A stretch of 64,000 nt of DNA from Tritrichomonas musculus (Eukaryota; Parabasalia; Tritrichomonadida; Tritrichomonadidae): positions 2,790,001 to 2,854,000 of the forward strand of contig JAPFFF010000004.1 in NCBI GenBank assembly GCA_039105265.1, given 5' to 3'. Of this stretch, positions 21,209 through 30,775 are shown in pieces (positions within the stretch are counted from its first letter, which is position 1; each line of letters starts with the position of its first letter). A program made the position numbers and the translations under genes. The notes beneath the pieces are model-generated. The model saw only the letters and a program-made list of their open reading frames with translations. It had not been told where the DNA came from and ran no database searches.

Positions 21209-22236
21209 ATGAAACCTCAAGATTCAACTAAAAAATACATTCCTCTTGGGCAAATATCAAGGAGGACTCATAACCTTCGCTTAGATCAAAAGGTGCAGCA
21301 ATCTTCTTCTGCAACCGAAAGATTATCAGCATCATTTTATATTCCAGAAGTTCAACCAAAAAAATTTCATCCAAATCCTCTTCCTGATATTTATACAACG
21401 TGTCCAGAATTGAGGCAGTTTAAGCCTGTTCTAGACTTACCTTCAGTACTTGCAATAGATACTCCAGACGATGCCAGTCCAATGCCACAAATGCCTCCTC
21501 CTCAAAAGTATACAAGTCCAAAAGAAACTCCTTTGGCCCCAACTACTCCGGAAGACAATTCTTTTGATCCAGAAGCCCCAATTTTACATCCGTATGTACT
21601 TTTGAATAACGATTCTTTTTTATTGATTTTAATTTAATGAAGAGAATCTATTTTACTTTCTAATTATTGGCTTATAGTTATTTCGAAAACTTTTTTATCA
21701 AATTATTTCTTCTTTATCGAAATTATTGCCAATATTTGTAAAAAAAATTAAAATTAAAAAAAAAGATTCGTTGTTTATCTTTGATAAACCTAACACACAG
21801 ACATGAACTTGGTTTTGTTCCACAGAGCGAATGGCCAATGCAAAGTTTCTCTCTTTGGGATCTAAGATCAATGTATTTTACACGTCGTAACGGTGCTGCT
21901 CAACAATTCAACTTTAAATTATATAATGCATTATGTATTACAATGAAATATCCTGAAGCATACAAATATGTTGGTGCAATATGGGTTACACAAACTATTA
22001 TGAAGATTAATTCTCATATATTTGCTAATCTTCTCGGGATTCATGCTGTTCAGGGAGGTTTATTCCACAAGCAAGGTAATTTCTCTCGTCATGGTTTTAC
22101 ACATGTCTATAAACAGAGTACAATGAACCTTCAAAAATGTTCGTTATGTGATGATGTTGATGATTATAACGTTAGATTACTTCAAGATAGAATGAACCGT
22201 TTTTGTCGTGGTTGTATGTATCGTTATGGATTTTAA
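21209..22236 (+). CDS. IBD-type DNA-binding protein with one intron
   Basis: Two exons, 21209-21591 and 21801-22236, join in phase 2 to give 272 residues. The N-terminal half is Pro-rich and probably disordered. Residues about 160-227 resemble the winged-helix initiator-binding domain of trichomonad IBP39: FNFKLYNAL, then P, VGAIWV, INSHIFANLLGI, and GLFHKQGNFSRHGF. IBP39 binds the Inr of protein-coding genes, so this is probably a sequence-specific regulator. The C-terminus adds CxxC pairs (Cys241/244 and 263/266) that could bind zinc. Read without splicing, the first exon runs into an early stop, so the intron is essential. The same GNF..HGF motif recurs in the gene at 60124-61932. Confidence 0.8.
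21592..21800 (+). other. spliceosomal intron, trichomonad type
   Basis: The intron begins GTATGT and ends CCTAACACACAG, one base from the trichomonad ACTAACACACAG consensus in which branch point and 3' splice site are fused. It is 209 bp, AT-rich and contains in-frame stops. Removing it joins exon 1 (383 nt, phase 2) to exon 2 so that the IBD-type domain is in frame with the upstream ATG. Confidence 0.9.
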
Positions 22237-22514
22237 TTCTCCAGTTTATCCATTCTTTTTATTTTTGATATAAAACTTAAAAATAATTATTAATCAATTT
22301 TCTAGAAATAAATATAAAGAAAAAAATCAATAAATTTTCTTTTCCCCTAAATATTTGTTAAATTACCATTCTCATACTGATAATTTCAATAAAAAATAAT
22401 AAATAGCTGAATTATCCGCCTCTGTCCGATGTCAATAGTGTGATATAAACTACTTTTTAATAAAAATTTTTAATATTCTAAATATATTGATTATAATATA
22501 ATATGTTTTATGTA

Positions 22515-23834
22515 TCAATCATACTCGTCTATATCATTTTCGATTACAACAGGATTTGTTTCTGTATTAGCATTGTTTACCATTCTACCTTGGTGCTTTT
22601 CATCATTAATATCAATAATACGATTAATTAATGTATCATCAAATTGTGTAACACTTAGTCCTTCATCATCAACAGGAGGCATTATTTCATCAGGTATCGC
22701 TTCGTCTGGATTAACTTTTTCATCAATGTTTATCCATCCATTTCGCCTTGTGTAAAACGAAGGCCAAAGTTCAACAAAAGTTCGTTTATGGTTTGGTAAA
22801 TCAGGAAGCATAATTTCTACAATTTCATGAACGCAAAGAGGTAATCCAAGCCTTCCATATGATTTCCCATTTTCATATACAGTCCCAAAGCCAGTATCTT
22901 TAACCCTCTGCTGTTTGAGATCATTTCTGTTTATATCATTAGTTCTGAACATAATAGCCATCCTGGTCTCAGCTCGAAATCCATATTCGTCTGGAGGAAG
23001 GAAATAAGGCCCTCCTGTCGGGCTAAGAAGTTCAATTGCAATTGAATCGCAAAAAACATAACTTGATTTTTCAAAAACCTCTTGAATTAATTCAAGATTT
23101 TGAGGATCAGCCCAAACGATTAGAAAAGTTCTCTCTAAGAAATTTTCGAGTTTCTTAATAAAGTTGTGAAATCGTTCTTTTGTCCAATCATTATGACCAA
23201 ATGGTGGATCCATAATAATGGCGTCAATGTGTCCATGTACAATGTTACGAATGACTTCAGCAGTGATCCTATTAACAAGATTGATGGGGTTATGTTTAAT
23301 GGTTTCAAATATTCGTTTTCTTGTAGAAAGTGTTTCACGATTGGGGTATTCGTGAATGCTGGTGAGCTGTGGGGGTATATCAAGTTGTTGAACTTTATAA
23401 AGGGGCCAAAGATCTATTCCTGCACCGAGATGCTCTATTTGTTGAGATGCAGAAACGAGTCCAACTTTAGTTTTTGGTGCTCGAGATTTTGAACGAGATC
23501 CAGTAAAGCGCCTACGAGCAACAAAATCTTCTCCATCATCAAAGCCACCTGGTATAAAAGTCGCGTCTTGATCTTTATCTTCATCGTCATCTTCGTCGTT
23601 GCCCATGTCCCACCAAACGTCCATTGGTACTTGATCTGGTGTAGCTGTTTGAATGAAAACTTGGCGTGCGACTGTTTGAGAATCAGAGTTTTTATTCTTC
23701 CTCATTTGTTCTTCGAGATAACTAAATTTCTCCTCTATTATTTCTGGGTTTTCATCATCAGGGACGTACATTGAATACCATAGAGGATCGATTTGTTTCT
23801 TCTTCTTTCTTTCACTTCTGCGAGAGAAGCTCAT
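22515..23834 (-). CDS. MT-A70-family (METTL3/14-like) methyltransferase
   Basis: This 439-residue protein starts with a basic then acidic low-complexity region (to about 100). The Rossmann-type methyltransferase domain has HIDAIIMDPPFG (about 202-213) as motif IV and TFLIVWADPQNLELI as the following strand. The C-terminal VELWPSFYTRRNGWINI (about 354-370) matches the MT-A70 'E-L-F/W...R..GW' end. MT-A70 enzymes methylate adenosine N6 in RNA or DNA. The catalytic tetrad is DPPF rather than DPPW (METTL3/4) or the degenerate EPPL (METTL14). The substrate cannot be told from sequence. Confidence 0.82.
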   Translation of the reverse strand: MSFSRRSERKKKKQIDPLWYSMYVPDDENPEIIEEKFSYLEEQMRKNKNSDSQTVARQVFIQTATPDQVPMDVWWDMGNDEDDDEDKDQDATFIPGGFDDGEDFVARRRFTGSRSKSRAPKTKVGLVSASQQIEHLGAGIDLWPLYKVQQLDIPPQLTSIHEYPNRETLSTRKRIFETIKHNPINLVNRITAEVIRNIVHGHIDAIIMDPPFGHNDWTKERFHNFIKKLENFLERTFLIVWADPQNLELIQEVFEKSSYVFCDSIAIELLSPTGGPYFLPPDEYGFRAETRMAIMFRTNDINRNDLKQQRVKDTGFGTVYENGKSYGRLGLPLCVHEIVEIMLPDLPNHKRTFVELWPSFYTRRNGWINIDEKVNPDEAIPDEIMPPVDDEGLSVTQFDDTLINRIIDINDEKHQGRMVNNANTETNPVVIENDIDEYD

Positions 23835-24877
23835 TTGAATCTGGTCTGAGAGGTAGTTTAAATTTTTTTTTCAAAAATAGAGAATTTCAAACCATTTAAA
23901 GAATATTTAATTATACAATATGTTTTAACTTCTAGAAAACATATTTAAATGGTACTCATGAATTTTTAATGAAATTTCAACAAAAAAAACAATGGTTATA
24001 TAATTAAATAATGCTTTGATATTAATATCGCATTTAATTCATAAATTAAATTATTTTCAAAATGGAAAATAATGTATAAAATTAAAGTTGTCGAAGATAT
24101 ATTAAATACTTTATGATTGTCGAAATATAAACGTTTAGAATTAATTCTGAAGATTAGATTTGTAAGAAAAAATTTTTATTTAACTTTTTGATAAATTTGT
24201 TCAATATGTATAAACAGTGAAATCCTATTAAATATTCTTTAAATTTCAAACTCCTTATTTTGAACCATTATAAAATAGTTTTGGGAGCTAAGCTCAACAA
24301 AAAGATCCTTTACTTTTTATTACCTCAAAAGTAAACTTAATTTTAAGGTTCTCCTTTACAAAATAAATGTAAAATATTCAATATTGAATTAACACATAGA
24401 ATACAAAATTCAATGTAGCATATTTCAGAAAAAGTTTGGTGAAATTGGTGAAAAAATTGGCCTCAACGATTAATTCTTTTTCATTCAAAATATTATTGAT
24501 TTTTTAATTCTACTATTTCTATATGTAAAAAAATAAAATTGATAATATGTCATGAAAATAATTTAATATACAAATATATATCTGTTAAAATTAATGATTG
24601 AAATCCGCTTTTTTATTAAACACAATGGTACATACATTACATTTTATAATAACGTATTTTAGTATACATTGTATGTACATGCCAAACATACGCAACCACA
24701 TTGTTATGCATTAGTATTAAATGATTATAACTTTTTGCATGCATAGATTATATATCAATGAAAAATAATAAAAAAAAAAAAACATTTTTCGCATGCATAA
24801 CAATGTGATTTGATGAAAGAGTATTGGAAACCACTATTTCAATAAAAAAATGTATAAAAATAAAAATCTTTTTCCAA
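23835..24877. other. intergenic AT-rich region with an inverted repeat
   Basis: No gene-like ORF. A 15-bp perfect inverted repeat (24697-24711 and 24793-24807) encloses 81 nt near the downstream gene's 3' end. GCATGCAT occurs between and near the arms. The rest is AT-rich spacer. Confidence 0.45.
24697..24807. repeat. 15-bp inverted repeat with 81-nt loop
   Basis: CACATTGTTATGCAT at 24697-24711 is the exact reverse complement of 24793-24807, and flanking bases also partly match. It could be a small foldback element or the 3' UTR structure of the minus-strand gene ending at 24878. Confidence 0.45.
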
Positions 24878-25825
24878 TCATAGGTAAGGTGAAAGATCCA
24901 TACAAGGATTGAAAGAAAGAGGCATTTCTATACTTTTTTCAATGAAAAAAGGTTCAATTGAAGGAAATGTTTTTTCTTCAGTACAAAACGAAGGAATTCC
25001 ATGTATTTCAAATGCGGCTAATGCAAAACCCCAAAAACCATTGTGACCAGGTTCAATTTGCCTGATCGCAAAAGAAGAATAACTTTTATTTGTAGTTTTG
25101 ACAAAATATAGCCCATATCCACCTGAAGGAATTAAGTCATTGATGTTTACTCTTTCATCAAGTACATCCCATTTGTTATACTCTTCGTCATATCCCATAA
25201 AAACAAATGAATCTAGATGAGGAGTGCGATTTTGAAAAAGGTCTGACCTTAATGAATAGCAAAGCGGGACAATTTTGATTTTTTTAAATGAAACTCCAAA
25301 AAAGCAATTTTTAGTAGTCGGTGTTTGAAAATAATTATAAATATTTTCATAATCAAATATATTCAAAATATCGCACTTATCAGTTTCAAATGTCCTTGTT
25401 GAGAGAGATTCATAACTTATCCTGGAATTAGCATTTGAATAATGAAACTCTACTTCACTCGTATTAAGCTTATCTTCCGAATTATAATAAATATATTGTA
25501 AAATCCCATGAAAGCAATCGAAAAGGTTTTTAATATTAATTTCACTAGGAGGAATCTGATTGTAATTGCTCCATTCGATATCTTTTTCAATACATTTTCC
25601 ATTCGAAGTAAGATATGACTGCTGGGGAGGAGAATTAAAAAGAAATTTAGAAAAATCTAGATCACTCGGGCGCTCTTTATCAGTATCATCTTTAAATGAA
25701 TCTTTAAAGGTCAAAACTATCTCTGACCATAAATCTAAAAAAGAAGTGTGTTTACTTTCTACTTTTGATAAAATTAAATTAGAATATTTGGATTTTCTTT
25801 TACTGGAAGTCAATCTGCATCTCAT
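24878..25825 (-). CDS. F5/8 type C (discoidin-like) domain protein
   Basis: The C-terminal half reads as a galactose-binding-like F5/8-C domain of the kind often attached to BTB proteins. A FFGVSFKKIKIVPLCYSLRS strand is followed by HLDSFVFMGYDEEYNKWDVLDER, and the closing FAIRQIEPGHNGFWGFALAAFEIHG matches the usual 'IRQTGPN..G...L.L..FEIFG' end. No BTB domain is recognisable; the N-terminal 150 residues are unassigned. The frame extends to a TTG at 25834, but the first in-frame ATG is at 25825, giving 315 residues. A TCATTT pair lies 26-31 nt upstream. An out-of-frame ATG at 25847 opens a 15-codon upstream ORF. Confidence 0.75.
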   Translation of the reverse strand: MRCRLTSSKRKSKYSNLILSKVESKHTSFLDLWSEIVLTFKDSFKDDTDKERPSDLDFSKFLFNSPPQQSYLTSNGKCIEKDIEWSNYNQIPPSEINIKNLFDCFHGILQYIYYNSEDKLNTSEVEFHYSNANSRISYESLSTRTFETDKCDILNIFDYENIYNYFQTPTTKNCFFGVSFKKIKIVPLCYSLRSDLFQNRTPHLDSFVFMGYDEEYNKWDVLDERVNINDLIPSGGYGLYFVKTTNKSYSSFAIRQIEPGHNGFWGFALAAFEIHGIPSFCTEEKTFPSIEPFFIEKSIEMPLSFNPCMDLSPYL

Positions 25826-25847
25826 AAAATCCAAAGATCTTTTCCAT

Positions 25848-25858
25848 AAATGAAATGA
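25848..25858 (-). promoter_or_regulatory. double Inr of the F5/8-C gene
   Basis: Two overlapping TCATTT motifs on the minus strand, with predicted +1 A about 26 and 31 nt before the ATG. That is slightly farther than usual for trichomonads. Confidence 0.4.
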
Positions 25859-26023
25859 TAATGTAATATTCCAATTTCAATTATATAATTGAAAAAATCA
25901 AACATTTAATTGATTCAAAAGAATTGATTTGAATAATATCATAAAAAGTAGATCTTTTTGAACGAGTGACAAAAATTTGAATTTAAGTGGCACGAAGTTT
26001 TTTTTCCATCATTTGAAAATAAT

Positions 26024-26539
26024 AATTCTTTTCAATTGTTCACTTTTTGAAGGCTGCCACTCCATTTGCTGTAGATTATGGAAGCTACTTTTTCAATTAA
26101 AATAAAAAAAACGAATATGACAAAAAAATTCAGAGAAATTAATTTTTTATTTATTTTCATATTATATTTGCTTTTCTAATGCTAGTGATTTGGGAATCTA
26201 CATCAAAGTGTCTTATATAAGCTTCTCTTTTCCATCAACAATGTTTTTTCCTCTTTGGATCGCAAAATCCTGATATTGATATCTGATGAGCACCGCCTCG
26301 ACGTAACAAATGCCAAGAATAATGGCTATGATCAAATCCAATTTACTCAGCAGTTGCTTTTAAATGGTTTCAAAGTGTATCTCCTGAAGTTTCGACAATT
26401 AAATTTGAAAATAAATAAAAAATTAATTTCTCAGAATTTTTTTTTGTCATATCCGTTTTTTAATATTTTAATTGAAAAAGTAGCTTCTAATCTACAGCAA
26501 ATGAAGAGGCGCATTCAAAAAGTGAAATTGAAAAGAATT
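26024..26539. mobile_element. inverted-repeat element with ~140-bp arms and coding-like interior
   Basis: The left arm (26024 to about 26163) and right arm (about 26402-26539) are diverged inverted copies; shared stretches include CATTTGCTGTAGATTA, GAAGCTACTTTTTCAATTAA and GAGAAATTAATTTTTTATTT. Long terminal inverted repeats around a short interior suggest a non-autonomous DNA transposon. The interior (26164-26401) holds an open, protein-like frame (from 26222 or upstream; KILILISDEHRL ... LLLNGFKVYLLKF) without an ATG, possibly a captured gene fragment. Superfamily and the fragment's identity are not recognised. Confidence 0.55.
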
Positions 26540-26596
26540 CCAGTTTGTCGAACCTACTTTTTGAGCGAAGCTCAAAAAGTAGGTTCCACAAACTGG
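26540..26596. repeat. 27-bp-stem hairpin with 3-nt loop
   Basis: The left stem 26540-26566 pairs with 26570-26596 around a GAA loop, with a single mismatch. The stem contains ACCTACTTTTTGAGC and its complement. It abuts the right arm of the preceding inverted-repeat element and could be part of its end, a terminator-like structure, or a small foldback. Confidence 0.75.
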
Positions 26597-27296
26597 TAAT
26601 TTAACGAAAAATGAAAATAAGCATATGTAAAAATAATTTTAGAAGTATAATATAACTAGCCTAACTGGTATTGTGTCTTTACACTAGTAATTAGTTGGTT
26701 TGAAGTAAGAGCCATTTTCGAAAAAATTCATTCCTTTTTTTTGTTAATAAACCAGTAATGTTAATATACTTTCTTGTATAGTATTGATGATATTTGATGA
26801 AAATACATGGTCGCTATAAAATGAGCAATGAAATGAATTGATTTTAATAAATGAAAAATGAAAATTTTGAAAATTCTGGAAATTTTGGAAGTTTTGGAAG
26901 TTTTCTCCTCAATTTTTTTCAATCAATAAATTTTCTGAAAAGACCAAAACTTTTTGGGATTTTTCCTGATGGTTTCAAATGAGCAAAAAATACTTAAAAG
27001 AATAAATAAAAGCATGAATTACAAAATAAACAAAGAAAGAAACAAATATTTAAACTGTGTTTATGTTTATTAATGTTTTTTCGTTCTTTATTACACTAAC
27101 CATATGTTACAAGATTTCAAGTAAATAATCATAAAACAGTTATCTTTTAAAAATAATGCGGTTAGATACTTTGTCTTAAATATAATTCATAAGCTAATTT
27201 GATGTAAGTTATTCTTGAAAAATATGCCAAGATTAAATATTAATTAATTTTTTAATAACAGAATAATATAATAAAATGTCGAGAACTTATATAAAA
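26597..27296. other. intergenic spacer
   Basis: AT-rich with no gene-like ORF. A short run of similar units (AAAATTTTGAAAATTCTGG, GGAAATTTTGG, GGAAGTTTTGG) occurs near 26860-26905. Nothing else is identified. Confidence 0.4.
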
Positions 27297-28556
27297 CTAA
27301 GATATATGAGTTTTCTCCCTTTTTTTAGAACTCTTTTCTAAAAATCCTTGATGTTTCGTGATCCAAAATTGCTTTTCTGAGCAAGGATTTGGAAGTTTTC
27401 CTTTTAATTCAAATGAAGAAGGTTTTTCGAATAAATAATCAAGAAATCCTTGAATTAAACCACGTCTATCGCTATCATCTATATTAATTGATAAAAATTT
27501 TGGTAAATTTTCAGCAATTTCAGGTAGGCTCATAAAATTAGGATTTGTGGATGAGGCTACTACAAAAGTAGATAAACTATCGTTATTTGGTATTCTTATT
27601 GACTTATTTGTAAATAAACTATACTGAACAATTAAAGTTTGCATTTGAAAATCATCAACTGTCCTAATAGAATTAGAAATTGTATTATCTATATCCTCTT
27701 TAAAAATAGAATAAACTTCATCGCAAATAGTTTTTGTTAATGGGAAAGGAATATGTGAATATTCGAATGGCATTGTTCGATTATATTTTTCTAGGAATCT
27801 TATAATTGTATGTGTCATTAGTGCTATAAACTGAAAGCCACCATCTCCTCCGTTTAAAAGAAAAACCTCTTTACTTTTTTCATTTAAAGTAATAACGTTT
27901 GACCATGATCTTTGTTTGGAAATTATTAATGGAATTCCATCTTTAGTAAAAAAATCAGTATATTCGATTGGCCGGCAAAAAAACATATCATCGTTTGAAT
28001 ATATGAAATGTTCTGATAGATTAGGGATTCTGTACAATAAAAAGTCAATTGAATTCGAATTAAATGTTGGCAATTTAAAATCTCGCGGAAATATTTGTGA
28101 ATGTGAAATAAATTTCAACTTCGGATGAGTTATATTAATCCAATATGGATATTGTTCGCATGTCACTATAAATATATAACGAATCCAAGGTGCATTTTTT
28201 TCAACAGATCTAAGTGAATATCGCAACTCTTCTATATCAACGAATCGATTTAAAAATTCTTTTTCATTGAATGAAATATTTCGCTCTTTTTGAATTTTAG
28301 AAAATTCATTTAACCATTTTGGATCCCTTCCATCTACCCATGTATAAACAATATCAATGGGAAAAGGGGAAATTTTAAAATGTTCGACATGGTATTTAAA
28401 TTGAAAAAATACGCTGTTGTTTAAAAATCTAAATAATAAATAAATAATTGAAAATGAAATAATAAAGAAAAGCATAGCATATTGAATCTGATAAAAAAAT
28501 TGAATAAAGTTAGTTTTGCTGTTTCGGCTGTTCGTAATGTGTCTTCCAAATTTCAT
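27297..28556 (-). CDS. Stealth-family sugar-phosphate transferase
   Basis: A single N-terminal transmembrane anchor (about residues 26-44) is followed by the Stealth conserved regions. CR1 is DIVYTWVDGRDPKW (68-81). CR2 includes LRYSLRSVEKNAPWIRYIFIVT (111-132) and IDFLLYRIPNLSEHFIYSNDDMFF (170-193). A CR3-like HIPFPLTK...RTVDDFQMQ and a C-terminal FLDYLF follow. Stealth proteins transfer hexose-1-phosphates and include the GlcNAc-1-phosphotransferase (GNPTAB) that makes the lysosomal mannose-6-phosphate tag; here it is probably a Golgi enzyme. The open frame reaches a TTG at 28598, but the first in-frame ATG is 28556 (419 residues), with a TCATTT Inr about 22 nt upstream. Two short out-of-frame ATGs lie between. 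Confidence 0.88.
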   Translation of the reverse strand: MKFGRHITNSRNSKTNFIQFFYQIQYAMLFFIISFSIIYLLFRFLNNSVFFQFKYHVEHFKISPFPIDIVYTWVDGRDPKWLNEFSKIQKERNISFNEKEFLNRFVDIEELRYSLRSVEKNAPWIRYIFIVTCEQYPYWINITHPKLKFISHSQIFPRDFKLPTFNSNSIDFLLYRIPNLSEHFIYSNDDMFFCRPIEYTDFFTKDGIPLIISKQRSWSNVITLNEKSKEVFLLNGGDGGFQFIALMTHTIIRFLEKYNRTMPFEYSHIPFPLTKTICDEVYSIFKEDIDNTISNSIRTVDDFQMQTLIVQYSLFTNKSIRIPNNDSLSTFVVASSTNPNFMSLPEIAENLPKFLSINIDDSDRRGLIQGFLDYLFEKPSSFELKGKLPNPCSEKQFWITKHQGFLEKSSKKREKTHIS

Positions 28557-28574
28557 TTCGCATTCATAGAGTTG

Positions 28575-28580
28575 AAATGA
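28575..28580 (-). promoter_or_regulatory. Inr of the Stealth-family gene
   Basis: TCATTT on the minus strand, with +1 A 22 nt upstream of the ATG at 28556. It supports that start over the upstream TTG. Confidence 0.5.
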
Positions 28581-28750
28581 AAATTTGAATAAAATCAATG
28601 TGTTTTTGAGATTTTTTTAATCGTTCTAAGTTAAAGTTTCAATAGATTTGATGTTATTTTTGGGATAAAAAAAAAATTGGACAGAATGATTGAATTTTAT
28701 AATAAAATAAAATAAAAAATAAAAGAACTCATAAAGCTTCTTCAAAGGCT

Positions 28751-30775
28751 CTAATCGACTTTCTTCTTTGAGATGTCCTTGGAACTCCTCCAGACACGAA
28801 AAAACATCCCTGGTGCTGAGAGTCTAGAAGTGAGGATAGTAAAGTGGAGGATAATCGGCATTAAAATGAACAAAGGACTCAAATTTGTCAAGAAAGGTCC
28901 ACTAGCTTCCATGACAGCGGTATTCAAAAAGTAGATTCCAAAGAAAAATCCAACAATAGCTGTAATTCCATCAATGATGAAAATAGGATGCCACGGTTCG
29001 CTTACTGCCATTCCTGAGGCAAATAAAGCAGCAACCAATACAACGCATAATTCATAAACCATTGAAATTAATTGTCCCCAAATATCATATACAAATGTCC
29101 AATCAAAACTGTATCCATATAAACAAAGAATTCCATAATGACCTTCATCATCAACAAATGAAATAGGTAGAACAAGTGGAGCTAAAAAACTGAGAAATAG
29201 CTCAATACGCAACCACATTGGAAGATAACGAATTCTTTGACGAATAGAAAAGAAGCCAAAGAAAGCGTCAAAGCAAGGAACACCAATGCAAGAATGAAAT
29301 AGGCTATCAGTTATTAAACGGCCTGGATATAAAATGAAAAAGATTATTATTGCAAAAATAATAGAGTATATAATTGCTGTTCCAAAAAGATTGGTTGATC
29401 CATAACGTCTTTCTTTAAAACTTTGAATCTGATTTCCAACGTAAAAATCGCACGAATAGTCCCAATCGCCATAAAATTCAATAGTATGATAACCTGTATC
29501 AAGCGAAATAGGGATAGAATATAAATAAACGTTGGGTCTAATTTCGCGCTGGTATTTTAATGTTCCTTCAACTGCTCCACGAACTTTGATATTAAGAGAA
29601 TTGTTCCCAAAAACTAAAAGGCGAATTGCTGTATTCGTTTCATCAAAAACATTTCGATTTGAGGTCTGTCTGACTGGAATTGGATGTGTCAGGATAACTT
29701 TTGGAAATTGAAGATCTCGAAAAGTGTGAAATGAAACTCTACTATTATCAAAAACGCAGAGAGAGTAACTTGAATGCTCTCCAATATCAGCAGCTGCAAC
29801 TTCTAGAAAGCCATTATGATGTTCAAAAACCGAAACAGATGGATGAATGTGGCCAGAGATGAAAATAGCCGCATTACTATCACGAATGATGTCAATAAAC
29901 TTCTTATTTTGAGATGATAGTGCCGTGCGAAGCCAAAAATACATTGGGTAGTGGCATGCAACGATTACTGGTTTTTGAGCATTTTTATGTTTATCTAATT
30001 CTTTCTCAACAAAATCCAGAATTTCTGTTGTTGGTCGAACAAAATAGTCAAATTTAGCATGTGGCGCAGGATAAAGATAAGGATTAAGTAAAACAAAAAT
30101 AAAATTAGGGGTTTCAAATGAAGAAGCCCAGAAGTCGTCAACTTTTTGATATTTTTGTCTAGTGAAAAAAATAGAATAATCTAGATAATGGTGATTTTTT
30201 GAATTAAAATTATATATTCCAAACTCATCATGATTACCCGCCATATCAATAACATTTTTGAAATTTTTTAAATATTTACTAATTGATTCATTATAAAAAA
30301 TATAGTCCTGTACATATTGATGTCCATATTTTGAAAAAATTTTCTCACCCCAATTGTCAACAAGATCACCAGTAATTAGTAAATCGTCTACAGAAAGATT
30401 TGAAAGCGCTGATATTGCATTGAAAAAACGATAATTTGTCTTTGTATCAAGTGAGTTTAAATGAATATCAGTTAGGTGGCCAAACCAAATTGGATCTAGA
30501 TCATCATTCCATTTGGATGTTGATGTAGATGATTTTATAATTCCTGAATCTTGATATGGAATATATTTAATGCCAAAATAGCAAAAAGATGAAATAAAAA
30601 GAAGCCAAAAATACTGGGAAAAAAAATGTTTAAATGGCGTAAATTGATCATGACGCGATGGATCCTTATCATTTGAAAGGAGCTCAATTTCATCTTGACT
30701 ATTCGTCATATTGTTAATATCTTTACTTGAATTTGATTTCATTAAAATTAAATTTTTAATTGTGTGTTTTTTCAT
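28751..30775 (-). CDS. TMEM62-like metallophosphoesterase membrane protein
   Basis: The 674-residue protein has one N-terminal membrane segment (about 53-68), then a calcineurin-like phosphoesterase domain with the metal ligands in order: GHLTDIHLN (D103, H105), LLITGDLVDNW (about 138), MAGNHDEFG (about 180), ACHYPMYFW and FISGHIHPS (about 305). A beta-sandwich-like segment follows, and then about six hydrophobic membrane spans. This order matches transmembrane protein 62, whose substrate is not established. The catalytic domain would face the lumen or exterior, with the multi-span region anchoring it. It lies in tandem with the Stealth gene, about 195 bp apart, with no sign of co-transcription. 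Confidence 0.85.
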   Translation of the reverse strand: MKKHTIKNLILMKSNSSKDINNMTNSQDEIELLSNDKDPSRHDQFTPFKHFFSQYFWLLFISSFCYFGIKYIPYQDSGIIKSSTSTSKWNDDLDPIWFGHLTDIHLNSLDTKTNYRFFNAISALSNLSVDDLLITGDLVDNWGEKIFSKYGHQYVQDYIFYNESISKYLKNFKNVIDMAGNHDEFGIYNFNSKNHHYLDYSIFFTRQKYQKVDDFWASSFETPNFIFVLLNPYLYPAPHAKFDYFVRPTTEILDFVEKELDKHKNAQKPVIVACHYPMYFWLRTALSSQNKKFIDIIRDSNAAIFISGHIHPSVSVFEHHNGFLEVAAADIGEHSSYSLCVFDNSRVSFHTFRDLQFPKVILTHPIPVRQTSNRNVFDETNTAIRLLVFGNNSLNIKVRGAVEGTLKYQREIRPNVYLYSIPISLDTGYHTIEFYGDWDYSCDFYVGNQIQSFKERRYGSTNLFGTAIIYSIIFAIIIFFILYPGRLITDSLFHSCIGVPCFDAFFGFFSIRQRIRYLPMWLRIELFLSFLAPLVLPISFVDDEGHYGILCLYGYSFDWTFVYDIWGQLISMVYELCVVLVAALFASGMAVSEPWHPIFIIDGITAIVGFFFGIYFLNTAVMEASGPFLTNLSPLFILMPIILHFTILTSRLSAPGMFFRVWRSSKDISKKKVD

